Shown: positions 1 through 10,390 of the stretch, in pieces
How the letters are laid out: the number at the start of each line of letters is the position of its first letter
How positions within the stretch are numbered: position 1 is the first letter of the stretch
Assembly (NCBI GenBank): GCA_019916065.1
Contig: CM034241.1
Span: 19,855,541 to 19,919,540, forward strand
DNA from: Vitellaria paradoxa
Taxonomy: Eukaryota; Streptophyta; Magnoliopsida; Ericales; Sapotaceae
DNA length: 64,000 nucleotides
Direction of reading: 5' to 3'
Position numbers and translations under genes: made by a program
Notes under the pieces: generated by a model
Told to the model about the DNA's origin: nothing
The model's input: only the letters and a program-made list of their open reading frames with translations
Databases searched by the model: none

Positions 1-928
1 TTCCATTAGCACATGGGATGAAATGCAAGCCAAATTCCTTAAGAAATTCTTTCCTCCCAATAGAACTGATGCGATACAACATCAAATTCTAAATTTTGCT
101 CCACAACATAGTGAAACCTTTTATCAAAGTTGGGAGAGGTTTAAAACGCTCTTGCATTCTTGTCCACACCATGGATTTGAGGTTTGGCATCTTGCTAGTA
201 TCTTCTATGGTTCACTAACGCCATAACTAAAATAATTTGTGGAAACCATGTGCAATGGGCAGTTCTATGATAAAACGCCTGAAGAAGCTTTTGAATATTT
301 TGAATTCTTGGCTAAAAATGCATAAAGTTGAGATATCACGCAATCTCAAAATACCTAAGCTGCTGGTGTCATCCCAACCCGAGGTATGCATCATTTGAGT
401 GAAAGCGATGACCTCAAGGCAAAACTAGCAACACTTATTATAGAAATTGAGACCCTAAAAATTAAAAAGGACACAAATGTCATAAAGGAACCCATAGCAA
501 ATGTCTATTGCATAGTGTGCAACAACTAAACTCATAGGACAGATGATTGTCCTAGTATTCCTATTTGTAGAGAGATTGTACAATGCTAGCCATCTAGTGA
601 ACTCCCCATCCATGCTGTGAATCAATACTGACCTCCATATCGTGGACAAAACTTAGAAGGGAATCCTTATTCTGAGACATATAATTCGACTATGAGGAAC
701 CATTCAAATTTCAGCTAGAGAAATGAAGGATCCCCATTACCACAACCTTATCATGCTCCACCTCCTCCAATTCCTTAAGTTCCAATCACTAGTTCAGGAT
801 TGTTTCAGAATGTGGGACCATCACATACTCCATATGTTTCTCCAAACAAAAGATCCACAGAAGATACACTTCAACAGTTATGAATACACAGCCCACACTT
901 TGGGCTCAAAATAATAGAATGGTCAATC
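1..928 (+). pseudogene. Gypsy retrotransposon gag remnant
   Basis: The window opens inside a decayed Ty3/Gypsy gag. Positions 23-226 read as the C-terminal part of a retrotransposon gag domain (motifs KKFFPP, FYQSWERFK, CPHHGF). About 95 codons downstream, near 508-552, is a zinc knuckle of the form CxxC...H...C (CIVC, then THRTDDC) with a stop codon inside it. The spacer after it, with a NQY.PPY stretch and a proline-rich tail, resembles the linker between gag and protease in plant Gypsy elements. Several in-frame stops and frame changes show it is dead. Reading continues to about 926 and then switches abruptly to an opposite-strand Copia element, so this gag was the target of that insertion. 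The 5' part lies outside the window. Lineage within Gypsy is not assigned. Confidence 0.75.
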
Positions 929-1124
929 TATACAAAGAACAAATACAGAGAGAAAAAATTATAGAAATTTTATATATATTGTTGCATTTATATTAAGAGA
1001 AATCAACCTTATTTATAGGGAGAAAATGGATATAAGTAAAATCTAACTAAAACATAAACTTTGTAAACCTATTCTAACTCTACTTCTATATGGATATATA
1101 GCAAAATATTGATATATATTAACA
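929..1124 (-). repeat. 3' LTR of minus-strand Copia element
   Basis: Read on the minus strand, a purine-rich tract ending GAGGGGGA is followed immediately by TGTTAATATATATC, the typical start of an LTR after its polypurine tract. Inside is a TATA-like CCCTATAAATAAGG (minus strand, around 1008-1022). The outer boundary near 929 is where the Gypsy gag reading stops; it is approximate and no target duplication was confirmed. Confidence 0.5.
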
Positions 1125-1564
1125 TCCCCCTCAAACTCAAGGTGTGCTAGAGGGTGAGCCTTTGTAAATATATCAACTATTTGGTCTGCAGAAAAGAATA
1201 GTTGTAGATGAACAATAACATGAGTAACATGTTGGCGAATAAAGTGACAATCAAGCTTAATATATATTTGGTGCAATTATGGAAGAGATCATTATGAGAA
1301 ATTTGGATAGGATTACAATTGTCATAGTGAATAGTATTAGCACTAGAGGGAGAAATGCCCAAATTAGTGAGAAGCCAGTAGAACCAAATAATCTCCCGAC
1401 TAATGTGAGTAAGAGCACGCTATTCGGCTTTTATACTTGAGCAAGCAACTAGAGTCTATTTCTTGCTACATTAGGAAACAAGGGAAGAGCCCATGAAGAA
1501 ATAGGAACCAGTGGTAAACCGACGATTAGTAGGATCTCTAGCCCGATCAATATCGAAATAGGCA
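1125..1564 (-). pseudogene. Copia RNase H (C-terminal pol) fragment
   Basis: The minus strand encodes the end of a Ty1/Copia polyprotein. Recognisable pieces, in order toward lower coordinates, are a DPTNRR stretch, RALTHISREIIW, the ISHNDLFH and CHFIRQHV motifs, and the terminal DIFTKA motif. These are hallmarks of the Copia RNase H domain just before the 3' LTR. Frameshifts and stops break it. It is directly followed by a polypurine tract and the LTR. Upstream coding continues beyond the insertion at 1570-2867: the reading breaks after ...LVL at 2868 and resumes at RAYF at 1564. Confidence 0.8.
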
Positions 1565-1569
1565 CGAAG

Positions 1570-2867
1570 TGTTAGGGAATGCAAAAAATCCCAAGATTAC
1601 TGCTGTAGTATATATTAATAATGCAAAAAAAAAAAAAAAGAATTCTGATCTTGTCTACAAGAAGAAGATCGTACTTTTGAAATCTCTTTGGTTTGATCTC
1701 GATAGAACAGCATTCTAAATTTCTAAAGACTTCGAATTAATTGCTCTATCTCAACCTTCAGCCTTCAACTATATTTCTATTCCAAAATGCTATCATTCTC
1801 TCACTAGATTATGGGATCTCTAGCAACCCTTAGTTTTTTTTTTTCAAGTGTAGAATAAAATCTTACTTCAAAAAACATAACCCTAGTTGCCAACAGGGAG
1901 AGTATTTATAGGGCTACAGCAGAGACCAATAGGCAAATATAAAAAAGGCTTCCTATGTAATTAAATCACCTAATGCCACTCAAATTAAATTTAATTATAT
2001 AAATTATAATTCATTTATAATTCATTCCACTAAAGAATTATAATTACACTCCTAATCATATTCGAAATATATTCTGGAGCCTTAATATTAAAATATTATT
2101 ATCTCCCCATGTTAAGATTACAGATATCCATCAATTAAATTTAATTACTGATAATTTAATTTAATTGGCTTCTTATTTTCCTTGAGATCTTTCCACTTAA
2201 CATATTTGACATATCAGTTACAAAATCCACTTACAAAATTTGATATAGTCAAAATTTATAAGCTTCCTCAAGGGAATCTCATCAATCCAATTTATTAGAC
2301 ATTGATTTTCTTCAACTATTAATGTTCACCATATATACAATGTCATTACCCAACCCACTGAGTTTACTGACTCATATATGGAATTTCACTTTTTGTGTAA
2401 TCAAAGCAACAATCACCATATACACTTGTCTAAAAGTAGAATCCAAATTAAGGGTATAAGTAATCATAATAAACATAAGGTATAGATTATATTGTAAAGT
2501 TAGTATAAAATAATTACTTCAATTGGATTCAGTTCAATACACATAAAATGTGCTAAGACAAATAGTTGGAACTAAATCATTTTCTGTAGTTGAGACAGAC
2601 CTACCAAAAATATGTGCTATAGTTCTATTAATGGTGTGTCCAGTTCCATCTAAAACTGTGAACAATAAACTTGTATTCTAAAAGAGCTGATGATCTACTC
2701 TTTTGTGTGTAAGTCGTACCACACACATTAGATTAGATATTCTTTATGAATATAGACACAAGCACAAATATAATAAATGACATTCATTGCTCTAAAAGGA
2801 ATTCTCATTAAAATAAAATAGAAATATTAAAAGTACAAAACATGTCTTTTAGTCAAAATCTCTATTA
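1570..2867. mobile_element. Solo-LTR-like insertion in Copia pol
   Basis: This 1.3 kb non-coding block interrupts the Copia RNase H/RT reading frame. Removing it joins codons for LVL and RAYF. It starts TGTTAGGG, as many LTRs do. The flanking five bases are CGAAG on the left and TAAAG on the right, which fits a 5-bp target duplication changed by two CpG-type transitions. No ORF or primer site is seen inside, so a solo LTR is the simplest reading. The right end (ATTA rather than CA) is not canonical, and orientation is undetermined. A TATTTATAGG TATA-like motif lies near 1901. Confidence 0.5.
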
Positions 2868-3528
2868 TAAAGCACTAAAGAAGAATGAGTAGAGTGATGA
2901 AGGCTATAAAATAAGGTACTTTTAATATAATAAAGGATACGAAACATAGCAGCATAATGAGTGGAACGAGGAGCAAGCATGAATTGACTCACTAAATGAA
3001 CAGTAAAAAGCAATATCTGGGCGAGTAATAGTGAGATACATAAGACTTTCATCCAACTAACAACGGAGTGTAGCATCAGTAAGAGGTGTTTCAAAGGCGT
3101 GAGCCAAGCTTAGTTTCCAAAGGTATGGAAATAGTTTTGCTATTGTTAAGACTAGCTCATGCAAGAAGGTCTAAAGCATACTTAGCTTAAGGAAGATAGT
3201 AACCATTTGCAACAGAGGAAATCTCAAGTTCAAAAAATAACTAAGTGGACCAAGATCCTTTATCTTAACCTAAGAACTAAGGAAGGATTTGAGATTAAAG
3301 ATACCAAATAAGTTATTACCTGTAATCACTATGTCATCAACATATAAGAGAATAAAGATAGCTCTGCAATTAGTTCTTTAGATGAATAAAGCAAAATTAT
3401 AAGAATTAAAATAAATCCCAACTAACTGATGGTGGTATTAAACTTTGCAAACCAAGCTCAGGGGGAATGTTTCAAACCATAAAGGGCACGATTAAGTTTC
3501 CGAACCTGATGTCGGGGTTTAGAATACC
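2868..3528 (-). pseudogene. Copia reverse transcriptase fragment
   Basis: On the minus strand this reads as Copia reverse transcriptase and the following connection region: GYSKPRHQVRKL, ALYGLK, AWFAK, and later VHLVSQFMLAPRSTHY and ILYYIK. The order and spacing match plant Copia pol. Stops and small frameshifts make it non-functional. Both ends are insertion breakpoints: the CACTA element at the upstream end splits the PPxGYS motif, and the LTR-like block at the downstream end separates it from RNase H. Confidence 0.8.
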
Positions 3529-3730
3529 CACTACAAGAAAAAGCATTTTTAACGACCATTTTTCGCAACCAAAGCTAAATTTGGTCGCTAAATATTAGTT
3601 TTTACCGACTAAATATCATTTGGCCGCTAATAATTTATTTTTAGTGACCAAATATAAATTGGTCGCTAAATCCAGGCATTTGGCGACCAATTGGTCACTA
3701 AAAGTTAACCTTTACCGACCAAATATTAAT

Positions 3731-4535
3731 TTAGTCGCTAAAAAGTTCTAAAATATTTCCCTCCATCCTTTGGCCCCAACAATGGCTTTTGGCTACCAAA
3801 ACATTTGGTCGCGGAATATTTTCATAATTTTTGACATTTATTTTTAGCGACCAAATAAGTTTGGTTGCTAAATTCCAAGCATTTGGTGACCAATTGGTCG
3901 CTAAAAGTTAACATTTACCGACCAAATATTAATTTAGTCGCTAAAGAGTTTTAAAATATTTCCCTCCTTCCTTTGGCGCCAACAATGGCTTTTGGCTACC
4001 AAAACTTTTGGTCACAGAATATTTTTATAATTTTTAACATTTATTTTTAACGACCAACTAAGTTTGGTCGCTAAATTATAGGCATTTGGCGACCAATTAC
4101 GAATCAAATATTAATTTAATCGCTAAAGAGTTCTAAAATATTTGCCCCATCCTTTGGCACCAACAATGGCCTTTGGCTACCAAAACATTTGGTCACGGAA
4201 TATTTTTATAATTTTTGACATTTATTTTTAGTGACCAAATAAGCTTGGTCGCTAAATTATAGGCATTTAGCAACCAATTAGTCGCTAAAAGTTAAGCTTT
4301 ATCGACCAAATATTAATTTAGTCGCTAAAGAGTTCTAAAATATTTCCCTCCATCCTTTGGCACTAACAATAGCTTTTGGCTACCAAAACATTTGGTCACG
4401 GAATATTTTCATAATTTTTTACATTCATTTTTAGCGACCAAATAAGTTTGGTGGCTAAATTCTAAGCATTTGGCGACCAATTGGTCGCTAAAAATATCTT
4501 TTCATCGACCAAATATTAATTTAGTCGCTAAAAAA
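3731..4535. repeat. Four tandem ~200-bp repeats in CACTA subterminal region
   Basis: A unit beginning TTTAGTCGCTAAA-AGTT and containing TCCTTTGGC..CAACAATGGC recurs at about 3731, 3932, 4116 and 4318. Spacing is about 201, 184 and 202 bp. A partial start of a fifth unit lies near 4520. Every unit contains several GGTCGC or GCGACC motifs. In CACTA elements such motifs are known as transposase-binding subterminal repeats; assigning that role here is inference. Confidence 0.7.
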
Positions 4536-5610
4536 TAAAATGGATAAATAAAAATAATTAAATTTTATTTCTTTCTCTATCTTTCTCTTAAACAAATTTA
4601 TTTATCACTTTGTATGATTTAAATTAGATTTCATAAATTTTATTTTAACGTTTATTTTTTAATTTTAATTAGTTTATAAAAATTTTCAAAAATTATAATC
4701 ATAGATCAATCAAAGAATGTTACCAGATTAATGTTAAAACTAAATTCACCCAATCAAATTTAGATAATTTGAATGCATAATCATTTTTTTTCAAAGTAAA
4801 TATGTTAGAGTAACCTTTATAGTTTGTATGACTTATAATCGAGTGAATATTAAACGTTTTAATATCTAATAATTGTTTAGTGCAATTTAATATTAATTAT
4901 ATTAAAGTGACATTATTTTAAATTTAAAAATAAAAATAACAAATATTATTTATTAATTTTAAGTAATTTCATTTCTTTATCTTTTTAGAACTTATTTCAA
5001 AATATAATCACCTAAAATATTTTTTTATTAGAAATAAATTCTTAAAATGGTTTTCAAAAATTTTGCTTCTTAAAAATAATTTTCTAAAACTAAAATTAAA
5101 TGCGACCAAATTATTTTTAAAAATATAAATACAAAATGAAGAAAAATATATATAGTAAGCCATGATATAACTAAATTAAAGATATGTATTAAATATGTGC
5201 TACGCATACGAATTAGAGGAAAATACTAAAATATTTAAAATTATTTTTAGTTAAATATAATAGTTATTCATAAATTATTTACTAAATATCTATATAGTTT
5301 AATATATTGTTTATGATTTCAAATTATTGAAACAAAAGTTAAAATAATTAAATTAAAATAATAAATTTTTTAGTCACTTTTGCTAACTAATTAGTCTATA
5401 CAGGGGCACTTCTTGCAACCAATTGATTGACAAAAGTGTTAAAAAATTATTGCAAAAAAGTTAAAGTAATTAAATAAAAATCATAAATTTTTTTATTATT
5501 TTTGGCGACCAATTGGTCGCTAAAGAGGTACCTTTGCCGACCAATTGGTTACCAAAAGTGATAAAGGTTTGTTTATATATACAAAAAAAGTATAAAATAT
5601 ATATACAAAT

Positions 5611-5710
5611 AAAAGCTTGGCCTAGTGGCCAACCACATGAACTTCTAAAAAAAGGGCACGAGTTCGAATCTCAACAACAACAACAACAACAAAATCTCAA
5701 AAATATAAAT
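5611..5710 (+). mobile_element. tRNA-derived SINE inside CACTA element
   Basis: An RNA polymerase III A box (TTGGCCTAGTGG, 5617-5628) is followed about 32 bases later by a B box (GAGTTCGAATCTC, 5660-5672). Spacing and sequence fit plant tRNA-related SINEs. A CAA-rich run at 5672-5691 follows. The 3' end and target duplication are not clear, so the end is approximate. Confidence 0.55.
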
Positions 5711-6184
5711 TCAACACATGGTGAAATCATGGGTCGACACGTGGCGGAATCATAAGTCGACATGTGGCATAACATAAGTTGTCATGTGGTATGATGACAG
5801 GTCAGCAAAAGATGCCACGTGACACCACATTTGAATTTTTATTTTTTTTAAATTAATTCAAATTTCCAATTAAAGACCCTTTTAGCGACCAATTAGTCGC
5901 CAACTAACCTTTGGCGACCAAAATTTTGGTCGCTAAAGGGTAAACCTTTGCCAACCAAATATATGTTGGTCGCCAAATGCACACCTTTTAGCAACCAAAG
6001 TTTGGTCGGCAAAAATTATATTTTTACTGACCAAATATATTTTTGGTCGCCAATACCTTCTGCCACTAGTCTTTGCCGACCAACGGGCGACCAAATTATA
6101 TTTGGTCGGTAAAAGTTTTAGTGACCAAAAAATAACTTTTCGCAACCAAATTTTTGGTCGCTAAAAGTGTTTATTGTTGTAGTA

Positions 6185-6389
6185 ACCCCAGTGGAGGACA
6201 CATAAATACTTCCTCAGAGAGATCACCATTGAGAAAAGCATTTATAACATCAAATTGTGAAAGTTTTCCATTTACGAACAGCTGTAACTACAATTGAGTT
6301 ACGAATGGAAGTGAGCCAAGCAATAGGAGCAAAACTAATCAATACTAAATTCTTGTGTAAGCCCTTTTGCAACTATCGAGCTTTATGAC
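6185..6389 (-). pseudogene. Copia reverse transcriptase N-terminal fragment
   Basis: The minus strand reads YKAR.LQKG, APIA, TSIRN, AVRKWKTF and then a damaged DVxNAFLNGDL stretch. This is the N-terminal part of Copia reverse transcriptase, and it continues directly into the RT fragment on the other side of the CACTA element. The reading stops at 6389, where TGTCATGCCC begins. Stops are present, including one in the YKARL motif. Confidence 0.75.
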
Positions 6390-7639
6390 TGTCATGCCCT
6401 GAATTTTTGCCACCTAGGAACATGGGGACAAAACCCACAATCAAATAAATACATCACATCATAAATACCATATCAGAGCAAAAGTGAATAAATAAAATGT
6501 ATCCTATAATAAAGTGTCAAAATGTCTTAACAATGCCACAAAATAGGGCTACAAAACCAAATTCCACAAAACTGGTCCAAGGTCCAAATATAATCTAGTT
6601 ACAGTTCTAAGCAAAGAGTAAAAGGAATGTAACAAACAATAACATCAACATCCAAGACTAGCTAACTAGGCCGCAGGTCCATCGGGTACCTCAGCCCCTA
6701 CAAACTCAACTGCAGTAGGGGTGAGCACAATATTCCACATGTGCTCAGTAATGCATTTTATAGAAAAAAAAATCTTTCTTATTAAATATGAAATTTACAC
6801 TTAAGAACAATTATTTCTCGTTTTCTCATTTAAAATTACAGGATAATAAATTAGTTTCATCCTCTAAGTCATGGTCCTGTAGTCTCATACTTAATCAATA
6901 TCTCATTACACATCATCATATAATCATATATTATAGGTCAGGTACTCCGTAAGTTTAGTCTGTGGTCGCAAAACTAAACTAAAATAACTCCCTATACCTA
7001 AGCCATGGGATATAATCTGGACCGCAACCCTAGAATGTACTCATCATCCAACCACTCATAGCCTTGGTCCCGCAGTCCTAATCCAGTAAATCTTTGCCTT
7101 AATAGGCAATTTGGACCTATAGTCCCCCTAGGTAACTAGTCTACTGGACACGATAACCATGTTGCATAAGTTTTGAGACTTTCGATCCTTAGGCTCTAAA
7201 ACCTACTCTTTTACTACCCTCTATGACTCCATTAACAAAAAACAAATCATATTCTAATTCCCTTAACAACAGCACATCATACACAAGATTCTCTCTAAAC
7301 TATGTTTTTATGTTCATCCCTTTAATTTATAAGCTTTATTGAACAACATATTTCACGGGCTTAAGTTTCATACAACCCCCTTCATAAACATTGTTCTCAT
7401 TACAAGGTTAATCAAATTATTTCTCATGCAACCATATTCAAGAATATAAACAACTAAATAAATAAATGGAATTTAATATCAAAACTATCTTGACAAAATA
7501 GATTTGGAAATAAATTTTGATATTTCAGATAAAATAGAAAATAAAATATTTTCAGTTAATTCAAAAGCCTAAAATGCTTAGAGTATCCTAGTTTCATAAA
7601 AACAAATTTAAAATTCATTCATATAGTCAATTAATATAG

Positions 7640-8260
7640 ATTTTGAGAAAACCAAATAGGTGTTGCTGTTTAGGAGCATACAGAACAATCTACTTTCACT
7701 ATTTTTATAAAATTCATTTTAACTCTAAAAATTATGAACTTTTTACTGAGTATTCTTTCATATTCTTTCATATATCTTGTTGCATCTGTAAAAGATATCA
7801 AAAATTAACTCAACTTATAAGTATGTGTTTTATATAAAAACAACAGACTAGTTCCAATGTAAAAAATCACAACAAAATAGTCAAGTTTGACTATTTTTAT
7901 AAAATTCATTTTAACTCATAAAATCATGAAATTTTTATTGGATATTTTTTCATATGTTTAGTTGCATGTAAAAAATATTAAAAATTAATTCAACTTTTAA
8001 TTATAAGTTTTATATAAAAATAATAGACTTCTTCCAGTGTAGAAATCCCAATCAAATAGTTTAAGTTTGACTCTTTTTATAAAATTTATTTTAACTCATA
8101 AAATAATGAAATTTTTACTAGACACTCTTTTGGATATATAATCTCATGTGTAAAAGTCCTAGAAATTAATTTAACTTCAAATTATGAGTTTTATATAAAA
8201 ATAGTAGACTGGTTCTAGTGTAGAAATCTCAAATCAAATAGTCAAATTTGACTATCTTAA
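7640..8260. repeat. Three tandem ~180-190 bp repeats
   Basis: The motif TTTTTATAAAATTCATTTTAACTC recurs near 7697, 7890 and 8070. Each copy is followed by a similar arrangement: AAATTTTTA, CATATNNTT, then TATAAGTTTTATATAAAAA and a GACT.GTTC.AGTGTA box. Copies diverge by several per cent. The repeat lies inside the presumed LTR. Confidence 0.65.
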
Positions 8261-8695
8261 ATACATACCATCTTCTAATATACATATAATTTGAATACAA
8301 AATAAAGAAAACCTATATATAAAATCGCACCACTAATACGCTTATGATTCGAACATTATAATTTTTATAAGAACTCCTAACATAAATTTATTTCTTATTT
8401 TAAATCAAATCGAAGTTTTTGATATTGAAACCAATCCTTTTTGTGATAAATTTTAGATAATAGGTTTTCAAGTCTTAAAATAGGGTTTATACCCAAACAC
8501 GAACCTTTATCTGATTTTTTATATTTAACATATCAATTGCAAGCTTCATAACAAAAATTCATGATCTTAACCTCATTTATGGATTCTCACATACATACCA
8601 AAACAAAGTCTTATCGAGAAGTAAAACTATATTAATAAACACAATTCTCCCACCTAGCTCACACAAGTCGAAAAAGTGTATAAACCTAGAAATTT

Positions 8696-9536
8696 AGGGG
8701 GCATTTGATTGTATTTCTATTTTCTATTTTTTTTTTTTGTTTTTGTTTTTCTATTTTCTATTTTGAGATTCAATTTTCAGAATGTTAGAAAGGCATTTGG
8801 TTTGACATTTTGAAAAACTATTTCTCAAAATGAAAAATGAAAAACACACTTGGCTTGGAATTTTAAGATAATATTTTCTGAATGAATTTGATTGTACAAG
8901 TTAATCACAACTATTTTATGTTGAAATACTACCAATTAACATACATTTTATGCTCATTTAAAAGCAAATATTTTCAATTTACTTGATTTTGTAATTTTTT
9001 TTTCAGGTTTAAAATATATATATATATATATATGTAACATATTAAAGACATTTGAAAAATGTAAAATGATAGTATGAGGACTATTCTCTAATTATATTTT
9101 AGACAAAAATTATCAAAAAATGGCAAAAATTTGTTAACCAAAAGAGGAGTAAATATTTACAGAATCATGAGTTAAGTAATAGAAGAAATGTTGGTCAAAG
9201 GTTAATAAAGAGCTTACTGTAGTTAGCCGATCAAAGGTTAGATTGAGTTTCACGCCATATGTGCTTGATCACTAATTAAAGATGGAAAGGTGAACAGAAT
9301 TCTGCAGGCTGCTACTTTCAACAACGTTTAAGATGTTAACCTCAAGTTGAATCCTATGTTTTGGGAGTTTTCTGCGTTTTGGATGAAAATGCCCAAAATG
9401 ATCGAAAGTTATTTTCTATTTTGCATGTAAATTTTGAAAACACAATTAACCAAATAAAATTTGGGTTGTTTTCCTTATTTAAAAAATATAAAATCGAAAA
9501 TAAGCCCAAAATAGCCATACCAAATGGGACTCTTAA
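8696..9536. mobile_element. MITE-like element with imperfect terminal inverted repeats
   Basis: The left end GGGGGCATTTGATTG and the inverted right end GAGTCCCATTTGGTATGG align imperfectly. Both are followed by TATTTT-rich sequence. The GGG-CATTTGG start is common to hAT- and Mutator-type MITEs. A TA dinucleotide run sits near 9016-9034. No clear target duplication was found and no transposase is encoded. Confidence 0.4.
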
Positions 9537-9914
9537 GAACTCAAGTTAGCTTCTTAATCCCTTCTCAATCTGGCAAAAATCTTCCTATCATGTCACGGCT
9601 TCGAATACCACTAGTGATTCTCTTCCCAAAGTGAGGATCAAGCACCTCTTCTTTCCACCCAAAAGCGAAAGAACAAACACACACTAAAGAAGAAAAAAAA
9701 ATTAACTCTCTCATTCTCTCTCTTGGTGGAAATACTCTAAGGGTTGATAAAAATCTGAATAGGGTTTTGGGAAGGAGTATAATGCAACTCAAAAGATCCC
9801 CCTCCTTCCATTCATTTACTCGGTGCATGAATCTTCACTACACCACCCATGAATACATTACCAACTTCCCAAACCAAATTCAAATCTGTTGTCCTCTGAC
9901 CTTCCCTCAACCTT

Positions 9915-10390
9915 AACTCTTTTGCCAACCCTCACAACCAATAGGAAACAAGCACCACAATATATATACTTGTACAAAACTCATAAGATCAAAGGGTGCT
10001 AAAGAAATAGAATTACTATTATTAAAAGGTAAAGTGGTTTATTTTCCAAATTGACAAGACAAGCAATTAATTTTTTTTTTTTTTTTTACTTAAGTGACCA
10101 CTAAAAATTAATAAACGTAAGTGACCTAAAGAGGTGTGACCCAGATAGGAGCACCAAAGATATAGTAAAGAGAAGGCACTAATAGAGGCTACAGGCTAAA
10201 CTAGAGAAGGTGAGGATGAAGATGGCATTTGAAGGTGAATGACCTCAAATGACTATCCTTGTTTATGCCCTATCCCAATAGTCTGCCCCATCTATGGATC
10301 TTGTACAAAACAGCTAGTAGAAGATAAAATAACAGTGAGATTGAGATCACAAAGTTGACCACCAGAGATAAGATTTAGTGTAAACTAAAC
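9915..10390 (-). pseudogene. Copia GAG-pre-integrase and start of integrase
   Basis: On the minus strand, from 10390 downward, the sequence reads NLISGGQLCDLNLTVI, FVQDP, GQTIGIG..G, then LGHTSLGHL and CLSCQFGK, followed by NNSNSISLAPFDL. This is the GAG-pre-integrase zinc-binding region (H..C..C pattern) running into the start of the integrase core, as in plant Copia elements. An 18-nt poly(T) run near 10070 disturbs the frame. Upstream gag and protease were not found past 10390, so the 5' part of this Copia is deleted or displaced. Confidence 0.75.

Larger units (their letters stand above)
3529..6184. mobile_element. Non-autonomous CACTA (En/Spm-like) DNA transposon
   Basis: The left end is CACTACAAGAAAAAGC and the right end, read inward from the other strand, is (T)ACTACAACAATAAAC. 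The terminal G of the right end has become A. Both flanks carry the 3-bp duplication ACC (3526-3528 and 6185-6187), as expected for CACTA elements. Removing the element restores the Copia codons CPPLGYS exactly. Subterminal regions are packed with GGTCGC/GCGACC motifs, often as palindromes around GCGACCAATTGGTCGC. No transposase ORF is present in the 2,656 bp, so it needs a helper. The centre (about 4540-5480) is very AT-rich and carries no gene. Confidence 0.9.
6390..9914. mobile_element. LTR-like insertion (chromovirus-type start) in Copia
   Basis: A non-coding block of about 3.5 kb separates Copia RT from Copia integrase. It opens TGTCATGCCCTGAATT, like the start of many plant Gypsy LTRs, and has no credible ORF. 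It contains a three-copy internal repeat (7640-8260) and a MITE-like insertion (8696-9536). A CT-rich stretch with AAACACACAC lies near 9670-9730. The right edge is set only by where Copia integrase reading resumes, so the element may be shorter. Part of the Copia integrase is missing here, which implies a deletion as well as an insertion. Confidence 0.4.

Noticed and set aside
5641..5755. 80-codon ORF across the SINE in the CACTA element
   Set aside because: It runs through the polymerase III boxes and a CAA run. No protein family is matched, and the CACTA element has no transposase.
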